Assembly: GCF_000002985.6 (NCBI RefSeq)
Contig: NC_003284.9
Span: forward strand, 13,888,001 to 13,952,000
Source: Caenorhabditis elegans
Lineage: Eukaryota > Nematoda > Chromadorea > Rhabditida > Rhabditidae
DNA length: 64,000 bases
Direction: 5' to 3'
The notes beneath the pieces were generated by a model that was not told the origin of the DNA, searched no databases, and saw nothing but the letters and a program-made list of their open reading frames with translations. Shown here piece after piece: positions 13,064 to 25,599 of the stretch (the stretch's first letter is position 1; each line of letters opens with the position of its first letter). The translations under genes and the position numbers were made by a program.

Positions 13064-15428
13064 TCAAGACGGTGAGGGCGGTATTGAAATTACTGCAACA
13101 GTTGTCTGCCGTTTTTTGAACTTTGTTATTAAAGTGGAAGACGTCCAATTTGCCGATAGTGGCTTCCGATTAGCTCTTGCTTGAGCTTTTAACCGTGACT
13201 GAAAATGGACGTCCCAATTTTCCATGGCAATATGAAACTGATCATCGAGAGGGACATCTTGACTAGCCATCATATCTTTGTGAATTCGGTCTTGCCTCTT
13301 TTTTCCTAACCATAGTTCGACAAGTATAAGGGAAGTAAACATGAAAGGCATGTGAGGCATTATCTGGAAATAAAAAAGTTTAGCAGATTTGAACAGTTTT
13401 AGGTTTATTACAAATTTAACACTGAAATCAATAATTGTACATTTTCCCTGTTGTTTAACAACTTACAAACAGATTCGCAGCAATTATTTCATACCAGTTT
13501 GGCGGTAAATAATCTTTGTATAACCGGAAAACGGAAACAATGAAGATGTATACCCCAATCGTAACGTTCGACAATATTAGTAACGGAGTCACTTGCTTCA
13601 ATGTTTTCACATTCTCATTACGCTGGAACTGTTCTGACAAGGAAGTAGAGCCGTGTTTATCGATGTTTCTGAATAACAATTGTTACATAAGGCTCAGAGG
13701 GGTTTGGACTTACTTGTTGTATCGATATAAGACCAGGTGAACTATTGAAATAACAGCATCTAATAGGAGTTGAACAAAGAACATTACATATACGCGAGAA
13801 CCGATAGACTTGGAAGCGGAAAATGTAAGACATGTCGTTATCATTTCTTCTCCATCTTCTGGTAGCAAAAGTATAAAAATTGCAGTGGCAGCTACGGCAA
13901 CCTGGAAAAGTTCAACGAGTTAAAAATGTCAAAAAGGTGTTGTGGTATCAAATTTGCAATTTCCAAAAACTAATTTAAAAAATATAAGCTCTCAGCGTTT
14001 TCTCTCTTACTAGGGAATGACCAGAATAAGTGGAGCGATATTCAAAAAAAAAATTGTATCGGAAAGCTGACATTCTCTACTATAAGAATATGACTGAAAT
14101 TTTTGCCCATTCTGATTCTGATGCCGTATCAAGACGTTTTACCAAATCGATATTGGAAAAGCACCTTGTTTTTGAGACTCCATATCTCTGCAGGGAAAAT
14201 CGCACCAAAAAGTGATCAACTGAAAACTTGTTAAACACAATGTGATCTGAAACTTTTCAGTTGAACACTTTCTTGTAAAAAATTTGGTTGCCAAGATATA
14301 GACCTTTAACTATTTAGAATATTCAAAAATAATGAAGCTCAAATCAATTGGTCCCAACTCGGCAACCAAATTTTTTAAAGAAAGTGTTTTACTGAAAAGT
14401 TTCAGATCACATTATGTTTAACAAGTTTCTAGTTGATCACTTTTTAGTGCGATTTTTTCCTGCAGAGATATGGAGTCTCAAAGACAAGGTGTTTTTCCAA
14501 TATCGATTTGGTAAAACGTCTTGATACGGCATCAGAATCAGTGATTCGGTCATTGAAAACAATGAAAAATAAGTTATTTGTGACACTCTACATTATTTCA
14601 TACATTTTTGAAAAAATTTCAAAAAAAATTTTTGGATCAAATTTTCTCATGGGTTTGATGGAGAAAAAAGTGGCAATTTTCTAAAAAATAAAAATTTCTG
14701 AAAAGTTTCCAGCCCGAATGGGCAAAAATTTCAGTCATATTCTTATAGTAGAGAATGTCAGCTTTCCGATACAATATTTTTTTTTGAATATCGCTCCACT
14801 TATTCTGGTCATTCCCTAGTTAGAGGAATTTTGACTATTCCAATGATTATGAAATGTAAACAGTTTAAGAAATTCTCACCGCAACAATTGCTAAAATAGT
14901 TCCGAGTGCTCTTCCCTGTCGCTCATAATTTTTGACACTGTAAGTTGCCCATGATCTTTCCAGCAAAATTCCAGCGTGACTTGTAGTCACCAAACAAAAT
15001 GCAAATCTAAGAATCAAGGTTTTGATTGATAGCTTTTTTTTACATCACGTACAGAAAAGTTCCGCGAATTTTGGAACAAAAGTAGGTTTTTAGAAGCAAG
15101 TCGCAAGGAGATGGCTTGATCATAAGATTAAGGAAAAAGTTGGTTGCGCTCCAAGCTGTGAGTCCTCCGAGCAGCAGACAAGATACCACGTTGAGCATCA
15201 TCAGGAACTGAAATTAATAAGTTAGTATAAACTATTATGAAAAAAAAAATTTCTTTAAAAAGTATCACTTACTACTAGATTTGGATGATAATAAACTTTA
15301 AAAGCATACTTTTTGAGTATGATAAATAAAATAGGAAACGTTAGATAACCTGAGGTACCTTGAAAAATAATAGCAAATAAATACGCTGGATGATAATATA
15401 ATTGACCTCTCGTCTCGCATCCCTCCAT
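13064..15428 (-). CDS. serpentine chemoreceptor, Sra superfamily (gene C)
   Basis: Six exons close in phase: 15428-15273, 15207-15053, 15006-14880, 13901-13714, 13668-13467 and 13363-13064, giving 375 residues. The start MEGCETRGQLYYHP lies just after GTTTCAG-CA, a spliced-leader type acceptor. Landmarks match gene B: PSPCDLL, TSHAGILLERSWATY, SLSEQFQRNENVKTLKQ and IMPHMPFMF. Near identity over the sixth-segment exon marks B and C as a recent tandem pair. The last exon is 33 nt longer than in gene B, giving a longer basic cytoplasmic tail. Intron 3 (13902-14879, 978 bp) is long because an 810-bp inverted-repeat element sits in it. Role by family: chemosensory GPCR of unknown ligand. Confidence 0.88.
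14010..14819. mobile_element. large inverted-repeat DNA element in an intron, TTA target duplication
   Basis: Both ends read CTAGGGAATGACCAGAATAA going inward, and TTA flanks each side (14007-14009 and 14820-14822). The arms run about 300 bp each, with mismatches and an unpaired middle near 14560-14700. It encodes no transposase. A TNA-type duplication and terminal CTAG are what I would expect of a nonautonomous relative of the Tc4/Tc5 group; that assignment is inference. The element fills most of intron 3 of receptor gene C. Confidence 0.85.
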
Positions 15429-16152
15429 TGCTGAAACTTTACAATTCAGTTGCAATAGAACAAAGGTACTTAGAGCTCAAATCAGAACTAAAAGGTAATT
15501 TTGATCACGTCAACAGCTCCTAAAAAAGAAAATTAATTGAATGAAGTCGACGTGCTTAATCTTGAATATCTACCGCCGAACATGCACTTTTATCTGCAGA
15601 AGCTCTTAAAATCTCACCTGGATCGGTGTAGCGACTAGTCACGTTTTCCATCACCGACTGGAATTTCAAGAAGTGTCTTGGACTATTCACGTGTACACCC
15701 AAAGCTAAATGTACAATTTTTTGGGAATATAAATTAAGAATAAGGGTATAAACAATGCGGCATGAAAACATTCGTCATTTCAAATATTAAAATGTTAAAA
15801 TGTTAAGATAATAGTTAGTTTGCAGTGAGGCGAATTTCGTTTTTGAAAAAATGATGTTGTGAAGAATTTTAGAACACCATTCAACAAGAGAGAAGTAACT
15901 ATAATAATACGTTAACTTTTACATTTGCAATAAAAACTTATTTATCTAAACATGTCAAAAACTGAAATTCGAAATGTGAAAGTTAAGGAATGGACTGCCC
16001 AATTTATAGAGGTATACGGTAATTGTTAACTATCAATTTAATTCACAATTTGTAAACTTTGAAGTGTTAACAAAGGCGTTGTTGAAAAAACTAGATTTGT
16101 GAGTACTTTAACACTATTTCAACCACATTTTTACATTGATCAGCTAAACATT

Positions 16153-16532
16153 TTATCTGGCCTGAAATTTAAATGTTGAGACATAAAATTGCCACTTGCA
16201 ATATGCAATTAAAATTTGCTTCCCATTTTGTGAAACATGGAGAACCGCCACATAATTTTTTCCGTCGACGTACTTGTGCCAGGTGTATTTAACAATTTTT
16301 GTGTTGTGAGGTGTTAAACCAGAAATGTCGATTCGATAGTCCAAATCAGATTTGTTAAACAGAATGGTTGCCCCTTTAAAAAAAGGTTTGTTCTCCCACG
16401 TTTTTTTTGGACGCTGCACATTGTGCTTGCGCCTAATGACTAATGTAAGAATTGTACTAACCTATGATAGAAATTCATGGGAGAAGCACTTGTCATGGGA
16501 GTTTTAACACATTCAAATGATGTTTGGAACAT
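16153..16532 (-). CDS. small two-exon gene, 116 residues, unrecognised
   Basis: Exon 1 (16532-16462) reads MFQTSFECVKTPMTSASPMN and ends at a GTTAGT donor. A 29-nt gap follows (16461-16433) ending in CATTAG, very short for a nematode intron. Exon 2 (16432-16153) continues RKHNVQRPKKTWENKPFFKG and runs to a stop. The phase closes (71 + 280 nt). The second exon has alternating hydrophobic and polar residues suggestive of a beta-strand fold and includes TWHKYVDGKNYVAVLHVSQN. I considered a major-sperm-protein-like fold but cannot support it. If the gap is too short to splice, exon 2 alone could start at the internal Met of MQRPKKTW (16419). I do not recognise a family. Confidence 0.45.
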
Positions 16533-19500
16533 TTTTAGTTGTTGATATTTTAAAACCGTTTTTCCGTCTTACAGTCTTCGAGCTTCCAGTAAACACGAAA
16601 ATTTTAAAAAAATCGTGAGCTTAAATTTCAGTGTATGAAAATATAGCTACAGGTTTTAAGATGGCGCATCTCATGAAAAAATTGAAAAATATTGAATTTC
16701 AGTAACTTGGAAATATTCTGTCTCCTTAAAAATAAATTTAAATTCACATGTTTTAATTATTTTTTAAATAACGAGCACACTCATTTCCAAGTAAAAATCG
16801 TTCTTATTTTAAACAAATTCAAAGGGGCGGAAACCGGAAATTAAATGGTAGAAAAACTTAAAAAAGATTCGGAAATTACAGTTACAGTTTCAAGTAATCT
16901 TGTTGGCTCTAACAATCCTACGGGTCTATTTCTCAATGGAAAATAGTCTTGCCAGATCCATATTTACCTTGATTTCTGATATTATTCAAATGATCAAAAC
17001 AGCAAAACAAAATTAAAATCTGACAAGTGTCAGTAGTCAATCAGTGGACAATAATATTTTCTTAATGTTCTCTATGTTGTCTATGGTTCCATGAACCAGC
17101 AACAATTTAAAATTGCAATAAATAGTGTGTTATGAAAATTTGATTAAATTCTGCCCGATATATTTAGGGTAGCAAAAAAGAAATAATAACATATGTGGTC
17201 AGTGAAAGTTCTAAATGGGTAATTTCTGGGATGTACTGACTACTAGAAGAAAGCGGGTGATTTTTCAATACAGGAAAACAGAATGCACATTGTGCTTTAT
17301 GTTTAATGTCATGGAGAAAAAAGTAAAATATTTACAATCAGATATTCTAAAGAAGTGAATTCAATCTATAATATACTGAATGGTTTTTTCTAGCCCCTTT
17401 CTTTTTAATTCATTATACCTAGATCAATTTCCGGAGTGAATGTTTTTCACTGTATATCAGAGTTTTTGAAGTGACTATAAAAATAGTTGCGCTTGTGATA
17501 AACATATTTTTGAAGACGGTGAAACCAATGTGGTATCTGAATCTACTAACAGATTCCAATTGAAAATCAGAAAGATTAATCAAATCTTGTTTTGGGAAAG
17601 TCTCTTTTATACGTAGTATGCCACCTTCACAACAAAGAAAGTTGAGAATTCCTCATCATGGGTTTTATTGGAATTCAAGAAAATATTTTTCGAAGTCTTC
17701 TTGAGACTTGTACAATAAACAGATCAATAAAAAATTGCCCAATCTAAAATTTTAGTGACATCAATTTATGAATTTTTTTCTACTCATATTAACTGGGTAT
17801 GTTTTCTGAATTATCAGTTTGCTTTCAAATTTTCTAAATTTTGTAAAAATTGATGTTTGGATAAGACAACTTACGTGGGAAAACATTCAGAAACTATGAA
17901 AAGTTTTGTCTTGAATGACGGGCTTGGGAATTTACCTGGTACATTTGAGTTATCTGATAGTGAGAACAAGTGTAGCTAAAAACTTTGTTGATGAATCATT
18001 ATGTTTTTTTTTGTAAAACAGCTAACGTAAAATTGAACTAACAAAAGCAGAGACAATTAAAGCGTATCAGGTAATTACTTTTGATCAACACTAAAATATT
18101 TACAATAAAATGCAAATAAAAAAGTTTGAAAATGAAATTATTTGGCTAATGTACTTAAATTATTTAACTAAAACAGTTTGAGGCTTCATTATAAAAAACC
18201 TTTTTTTCAATTTTGTTTCGAATTTGAGATTTTATTGATAGAGTGAGAATACAATATACTATTGCATTGTTGGTAGCCATTGAAAAATCTGATTCATGAA
18301 ACATTGCGAGTTTGAAAAGTACCTAAAATACGTTCAGGATTAATAAAATAAATGTTGTCTAAGTTGTTAATTGTCATAAAATATGGAAACAATATGTACG
18401 TTTAACGCGTGGTTTCGTGATTTGAAAAAAAAACATCTGCAATTTTGTAATCATCTTGAACTAGTTCTTATTCTGCATTCCTGCAAAACAGGGTCAAAAA
18501 CTAATACTTCGGTTTTTCATCTAACTCTAGCAATTTGAGTTAATTTTGATGCAGCTGAGGTGCTAACCCCCAACTTAACAGACTTTGCCCATCTTCAGCA
18601 ATTTTTGCGATTGGCAACTTCAAAGTTGCTAAAGTTGGTAGAGAAATTACCGCAAAGCACAAAATTTTATACTACAAGAGTACATTTTGAATACCACATC
18701 ACTACGGTAAGAAAATTCAATCTTTGAAAAATACCTAAATTTGATCTCAATCAAAAATACAAATATTCAAAGATTTCATAGAGGCACATTAAACGTGATT
18801 GGGTCACAAATGAGACGTGTATCAAAATTGCTACCACTTTTCTACTAAAAAAAAACCAAACAAAAAGGGAAAGCTCACCTTTCACGATGAGATATTTTAT
18901 CAGTAAGAATCTTTCATATACAGTTGATGGGGTATAGACACGTTTTTTTTTTAAATTTTACACTTTCCAAAGTTTATGGTTGGTTGAACTTTTCACTTTG
19001 ACATCTAATAAGTGTAAAACAGAACGCCTGGGGTTTTGCACAAAATTCGTATTTATGTACCGATGTTTATTCATGTATGATTCATGTATGATGTATGATT
19101 CTGAATCCGATGAGACATAGCTCAATTTTGTCGAAGACGGTAAAAAACCCGTAGGCTACAACATTTAAAAGAAGGATTTAGTTTTTGAGCTGCCGAAACT
19201 TCACAAATTAGCTGGAACATCAATTCAGAAATACACAGAAAAACTACTTACCATCTCCAATATCGAAGGTGCTCATTAATGTAGCTTCAATATTCGACAC
19301 AAATCACGCTGGGAAACCAAGAATTCCAATTTTCCGGCTGTTGAACTTTTTGTTGATCTCCTAGCAGATGTTTTAACTGGAAAATTGCCTATAAACATTT
19401 GTTGTATACTTGTTACAAATCACACAAACTGAAAAAAAAACCAGAAGTTTCCACGCACTTGTAATATGAATATTGAAATCAATTGTTTTTTAATGCATCA

Positions 19501-20572
19501 AGAAACTTTTTTAGCAGCTTGCACACAAATAAATGAAATTCAAATTTAAAAGAAAAGCTGATCGTAAATAAAATGAAGTAAATAAATATAAAAATACTTT
19601 TTATTGTTGAGCGCTATTTTTTCTTAGATTGATTTTTTGATCTTACTCGAGCGACATTGAAATGTTCATACTTTTAAGCTAAAAGGATTATTACCCGTTT
19701 GTGCGATTTCTGGTCAGATCAGATAAACCAGACAAAGTTTTACTTGTCACAAAATGATAGATGATAAAACTTTAAAAAAAAATAATGAAACGCTTAAAAA
19801 TAAAAAAATAAAAATCACACGCGCAAACTATTTGGTGATAGCAAATCGAAACATACAAACAAGCAAAATTAGTAATTGTGCTTAGATGCTGCTGGGTTCA
19901 GCTGCAATTTTAAATTCAGCAGAACGAACAAAATCTATTTCTGTAATGCCAATCAAATATTCTTAAAGCATTAAAATATCCGTACAATCACCCATATAGT
20001 CAATCTTTTCTTAATTCCAGAGTTTTTTTAAATTTTTTTTTTTAAGTTTTTTTTTTAATTTGACATCCGCGCACTTCTTTTTGAAATGTCTAGTTCCACT
20101 GTTATAGAATGACTTCACATTAACACCAAGAATCGGCTCTGCTCACTAGACCAGAAATAACTGCGTCAAAGAAACATAACATGAAGGTGGCAAAACACCT
20201 GCTTCAATACTTGAAACGTTTCTTGAGGAAGTTCGAAAATGGTTTCTTGAAAAGAGTAATTATTTTCCAATAGGTAAAATATTTGAATAAAATTTTTAAA
20301 TAGCAATTTGGAATCCATTTCAAAAAGACAACTGTTAATATCGACTTCAACCTGAAAATGGAGAAATTAATTACACTTGAAAATGCTTTAAAATCATCAT
20401 ATATCATAGAATATTGAAATCAAACATGCTTTATATTATATTAAAGAGCGTAATATTGCAAATATTATTTGCAGTTAAAAGGAGTTATCAAGGCCATGCA
20501 TCGCTGAAAATCTAGCGTATTACAAGTATTACAAGTACAGGAGAACAGATTGAAAATAAAAAGTACAAGCGT
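16533..20572. other. 4 kb intergenic, no supported gene
   Basis: Very AT-rich sequence with only short ORFs. A small tandem repeat of ATTCATGTATG-like words lies near 19070-19105. I see no domain, RNA gene or transposon ends in this stretch. Confidence 0.5.
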
Positions 20573-21886
20573 TTAACGGGAAAAGATCAAAATGAAATTA
20601 TTCTTCGGAACTGTAATCTTTTCGGCAAGACGGAGGTTCGAACTGTTTGCAAGCTGAAAATTCAATATGTTATAAACTATGAATTTATATTTAAATTCTC
20701 GAAAAAAATTCTGACTAAGCGTTCAGTTTCATGGTAATAAAACCGAGATTAACTTTAAAAAAAAATCTCCTTACCCTCTCCAGATATTTGATATCCTTGA
20801 GGCCATGTTCCGGATCTTCAGCTTTCAGATTTGTATGAAATGCGATGTTTGATTGTGGTGAAATGTGTCCATCCTCTGCATATGGTCCATAAGTCATGAG
20901 GATTCCGTTCGTCTCGTGAAGAAGCAAGTCGGCAGACTGTAAAAAAGGTTAAATTAGTTCAGAAGTGTTTGAATTTGATGTGATAAAATTTGTTTTTATT
21001 TCAAAATTATTTGCAACTTGAAGAAAAAATTCAGTCCCATTGAAATTTATCCTACTATTTTTGAAATTCGTATTTCACCTTTGACATTTATCAAAAAAAA
21101 AAACTTACTTGAAAAAGGCCTTTAACTGCAGCCGTGGAGCAAATGTGAATCATGTTGATATTGAGAACAATGTCGACCTGAAAAAAAACGAAGTTATTTT
21201 CCAATATAGTCTGGAAACAATTTACCATATGAGGTCCGAAATCCGCAGGAAGAGCCCATTGATTGAATGGTTTTGCAACGTCGATGAAGAGGGGGATGCG
21301 GACGTTTGGAAACTGAAAAATATTACTTTATGGTTACAAAAACATAAAGTTGAGTTTTCATAAAAAGTTGTAAAAAAAGAGAAATCAAAAATTAGTTTAG
21401 AATTATTGTTCACCCCAACAGTCTGGAGTGTGGTTTTTTGTTAAAACATTCTGTCAATTGCTGGCAATTAAAATTTTTTAAAGGTTTTTCAACAGGAGTG
21501 TGGAAAAATGCAGTCATTTTAATTCAAGTATTATCTCTTTTTTGCTATTGTGAAAAGTGGAAATTTGGGCAGGGCAACTAACTGCTGACTAACCTGACTT
21601 TGATCCAAATAAGAAACGATGGAATGGAGGTATCGACCATTAACTTCAGTCGGTTGAAAAGTGACATCCGGCAGAGCCCGTGCAAAATGTTCCATATGCT
21701 GTCCAGTTCCAGAAGCTAGCTCGAACACCTGAAAAAAAAAAATATATATATATCGTTAATGTTTTCATTTTAAAAAAATGTGAAACACATTTTTTAAAAA
21801 CTTACTTTCTTTCCAGATGTTGCGAATCTTCTCAACACCTCCAAAATCACATCCTTGTTCGATTCGGCAGCTGGCGCTCTCAACAT
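20573..21886 (-). CDS. METTL26-like methyltransferase-fold protein (UPF0585/DUF938)
   Basis: Six exons close in phase 0 throughout: 21886-21806, 21728-21594, 21312-21226, 21177-21109, 20936-20775 and 20653-20573, for 204 residues, the same length I recall for human METTL26. The start MLRAPAAESNKD aligns with that family's conserved opening. Residues 29-36 (ELASGTGQ) form the glycine-rich S-adenosylmethionine motif I of class I methyltransferases. NINMIHIC and LMTYGPYAEDG-ISPQSN are further family signatures. The last exon ends VPKNNFILIFSR, matching the family's PANNK-LIF C-terminus; without it the exon-5 ORF would run on to a non-homologous tail at 20715. The substrate of the family is not established, to my knowledge. 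Probably a soluble cytoplasmic protein. It is a single-gene unit; the purine-rich DNA at 21990-22270 is likely its promoter. Confidence 0.9.
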
Positions 21887-21989
21887 CACCAATCGCTGCA
21901 ACTACGTTCAATTGTTATTTGATTCAAAATGTGAAACAGTCAGTGGTAAAAGAGAAAGGTACGCGCGCGCACTTTTTATAGGGTTTATA

Positions 21990-22360
21990 ACAGTTTGAGA
22001 TAGATGCTAACCAGAATGAAGAGACTGGTAAGAGAGAAAACAAAAAAAAACAACAGAAGATTGGAATACCAGAAATCGATAGTTGTTGTTTGTGTGGGAA
22101 AAAAGGAGGAATGGCAAGTGTTATGCATGGGAAGAAGAGCGAACGAACGGCAAAAAGTTAAGTACAGTGTAAATGCGCAAAAGGCAGATTAAAAGAGGAA
22201 TAGCAAAAAAAAACGGTTAAAAGAGAGAAAAAAGAAACTAAAAAGAGATTTTGTTTACAAAACTGTGAAAAAAATGAGAGTGCAAAAGTTACACGTGTCC
22301 TGCCAGCCAAAGCGAGCTGCAAGCCTTGCCACGTATAAGGCCAGAGAAAGTAGGGCATCA
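21990..22360 (-). promoter_or_regulatory. likely upstream region of the METTL26-like gene
   Basis: The plus strand is purine-rich here (runs of AGAGA, GAAAAAA), so the minus strand, in the direction of the gene, is pyrimidine-rich, a feature of many C. elegans 5' flanks. A GC-richer patch with GCCAGCCAAAGCGAGCTGC lies at about 22301-22322, and an alternating GC tract (CGCGCGCGC) sits near 21962-21970. No TATA box is clear. The boundary is approximate. Confidence 0.35.
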
Positions 22361-23224
22361 ATGTTTTGTTTTGTTTTTCGTGAAATTTTTGTTTTTCTTA
22401 ATAATTTTCAACTTTTAGAAGTATTTTAAAAGGTTTCAAATATTAAATGGAAACTAATTCAGCTGAAAATTTTAGTAATAAGACAAAAATTAAAAGAGCG
22501 CGTTTTCTGCGAGTTTTTTTAGATCTTGCTTTTTTATATACTTTAATTTGAACCTAAATATTTTTATCAATTTCCTAGAAAAATCAAATCTCGACATTAT
22601 ATAGTAAAACAAAACTCAAAACGAATATATAAAATTTCAAAAGAAAAAATCAAATTCATCTGAAATCAGCACTCGCAGAACGCTGAAATTAATTTGTTCT
22701 AATTATAAACTTATTAGGCATATTTCTATTTTTACTTCTTGTTTTTTAATCGATTTAGGCACATGTTAAGCCGGTTGGCATACTATAGGTGGTACATATT
22801 TGGTTGTTTGAGGCCATTTTTGTTATACCACAGTATTAACCCATAAATGTTACTTTGCGGTAAATGTATCACGCTTTAGATTTTTTTACTACTGAAAATG
22901 CATGACGAAAACCAATCTACAAAAAGTGTACCAAAGTTTATTGTTTCATCAACATGAATGACTGGATAATAGATTTGCTTGGGAATTGGAGATTTGACAA
23001 AACAAAACAATAACTTAGAAGTGGAATGAGCTGTGTGAAAAAAAAACCGGGTTGGAGTCTAATAGTTTTTGAGATGAACAAGAATTAGTGACAACAAATA
23101 TTACAAAAAACTGTTATAAAAAACTATAGAAAAATTGTTATATAGAAAATTTTAGGGAATGTAAGAAATAAATAATTTTCTCATAAAAGTAGATTAGTTG
23201 GTTTCATTTTCGCTAAGAATCATG
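22361..23224. other. intergenic, nothing identified
   Basis: AT-rich spacer between the upstream region of the METTL26-like gene and the 3' end of the F-box-like gene. I see no gene, RNA or repeat structure in it. Confidence 0.5.
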
Positions 23225-24969
23225 TTAATTAGTCTCGTGAAAAACGTATTCGGTTATTTCTCCATGTGGCATTTGTGATGAGTTGAGCTCACTGATAAAC
23301 TCCAAATACCCCTTTCGGAAGGAAGTCTTCGGCCGATGACGTCTACCAAAGGGTGTTTGGAAGATGGTGAATTGTTTCAGAATTACCCATCTACCAACTT
23401 CTCGGTGTCCATTATCCCAATCACGAAGAGCTTTTCGGAATGTGTCGATATTGTTGAGAGCACAATTGATGTTGACAAAATGCTTCGCAGAAAAGAGCCG
23501 TTCTCCGTGATCCCTGTTGAGAGTGTCGCGGATGGATATGGTTTTGATCTGAAAATTTGTATTGCTTCTACATAACACTTGTTTATTTTAAATTTATTTT
23601 TAAATTAAAATGTAGAGTATTTTCAGTAGGGAAATTATTTAAATCAGCTCATGAAGTACTAAATTGCCTTGATGTAATTGTAAAAAATTATTTTTAAAAA
23701 CTTGAAAGTTTGCAATTATGGTCAAAAAAATTGGAAGTCGGCCAAAAAAAATCTATACTTTTAAAATTGAATTGCGTCTCAGTTATTGCATTTAAAACTT
23801 TTAGGGGATATTGGAATTTTTATTAACTTATTGCATGATCCTACTTTTTTGGAACGCTCTTTAAACCATAACACGAAAAATTCAAATTTTCTCAAATTCT
23901 AAGTACAACTCACATCTGGGAACGGAATGAAGTCGTCAGTTAGTGCGTTCACTTCAATCTCCACAACTTCTTTGTCAAACATTTCCACCATCATTTTCAA
24001 ATTCTCCGTGTACTCGAAACCCTTGACAATGATTCTTTTAAATGTTCTGGATCCAACGAAGTTGTGCACAGCTTCACAGTATTCCGGTTCGAAATCATCA
24101 GTGGTGACAATTTTTAAAATAGTTGTGTTACGCAGCAGCTGGGTTTTCTTCTTCTCGTTGACTTCGGATTGATTCAAGCATTTTTCAGAGTCTGGATCGC
24201 TTTCATTTTCTTGTTGATTTTTCTCCAATATCCATCGGACATTCATCTCGCCACTGGAGAAGTCAAGAATCAAAATGACATCTGGGAGCACCATTTTCAG
24301 ACTATTCTGTCGGTAAATGTTATTGGCAGCACTGCACGTGATTGCTAGACTTTGAGCGTCTTTGTAAGCCGACTGAAAATTTTTTTTAATCTTAGGAATC
24401 ATCCGGTTGGAAGTGCATCTGCTCAAAAAGTGTTTAACGTTGTTTTTTTGAAAAGGAGAGATTCAGATTTTTTTATTTTTAGAAGTATTTTCCCAGAATT
24501 GAAAACTTACTCGTTGCATGATCTGCTCTATCATCTCCGGAGGAAGTTTTAAGAGATCGAACAATTTCACATCATCTTGCTCGATGTGCTTGGTTTCCAC
24601 ATTTTTACTTTTCGGCCGGAAGAAGTTGTCACGAGAGATCAGATGAGAGAACACATTCATTTTTGTAAGCCTAAGATGCTCTGCCATCGTAAAGTCGCAG
24701 AGATGAATAGCATCAGTGAGAAATGTGAATCCACCAACTCTCAACGCACTGCTGCATTTTTCCGTTAGAGTTTCACCTTGAAGTTGCTCAATTAGGCACC
24801 TATAACGTGTGGGCCCGTTGAATATTGAACGGATTTCTTCAACGGTCCATGTATTGAGAAGGATCTCCATGTCCTCCTTCATACGGTTCATTTCATTGTT
24901 GACACGATCTTTTGCATCGGGGAAGAATGGAACGGCCCGAAACAATTCCAGGATGTCTAGGTCGGCCAT
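23225..24969 (-). CDS. F-box-like protein, 413 residues
   Basis: Three exons close in phase 0: 24969-24511, 24372-23914 and 23548-23225. The start MADLDILELFRAVPFFPDAK follows a TTTTTCAG site by 10 nt, suggesting a spliced leader. The only domain I can argue for is an F-box at about residues 136-175: LFDLLKLPPEMIEQIMQR joined across the first intron to SAYKDAQSLAITCSAANNIY, with the usual LPPE-I---I order. F-box proteins link substrates to SKP1/cullin ubiquitin ligases; C. elegans has several hundred fast-evolving ones. The F-box is internal rather than N-terminal, and the first 130 residues form a separate helical-looking region. The C-terminal half alternates hydrophobic and charged residues, as in FTH/FBA-type substrate regions, but I see no diagnostic motif. 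Confidence 0.75.
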
Positions 24970-25599
24970 GTTCTTTTTCTGAAAAATTGAATGTTAGAAC
25001 ATATTGAACGCTCGTTAATAGTAAAGAAAAGTTTATTGGAAGTACATATATTTGCATGTAAGTGGGATTTCTACGTGTTTCATTCTAGTTCACTCTCAGT
25101 AATTTTTAAAATAAATGTAGAGGGATATATGTGTATGTACTATGTGTATTGTTTAAGACTAAACTGGAACTTTCTTACACGCCAGAAAAGCTAAGACCAG
25201 CCACACAAAAACAGCTAATAATGTAATATGAAAACCTCATAAAAATGTTCATCAATAGCATATTCTACTAACTTGTGTTTTCATGCGACCAGTAGAAAAA
25301 GAAACAGGAGAATATGGAGTAGACATAAAATTTTTAATAATTATAGGCATTGAGAATAAACCAAAAGTTGAATAATTTTTTTAACCTGAGTTCAGAAATT
25401 TAACTATCATGTGATTATGATAGTGAGAGTATTTAATTTCATTCCGTTCACTGGACATCAGAAAAAAGAGAAAAAGCCAAACGAATACTATAACAAAAGG
25501 ACAAATTTAGAACTACTCTGAAATGTCACAAGGACAAGTGCAATAAAATAATTAATATGTATATTTTGTCATTTTTAAATTGACATGCTATAGGCTAAA
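24970..25599. other. upstream spacer of the F-box-like gene
   Basis: AT-rich sequence directly 5' of the F-box-like gene. No exon or RNA gene is apparent; the proximal promoter presumably lies here. Confidence 0.4.

Noticed and set aside
15556-15771. 71-codon minus-strand ORF upstream of receptor gene C
   Set aside because: It does not join in phase to the receptor and the spliced-leader type site directly before gene C makes an upstream exon unlikely.
20715-20774. C-terminal extension of the METTL26-like exon 5 to a stop at 20715
   Set aside because: A GTAAGG donor at 20774 and an exon at 20653-20573 restore the family-typical C-terminus and the expected 204-residue length.
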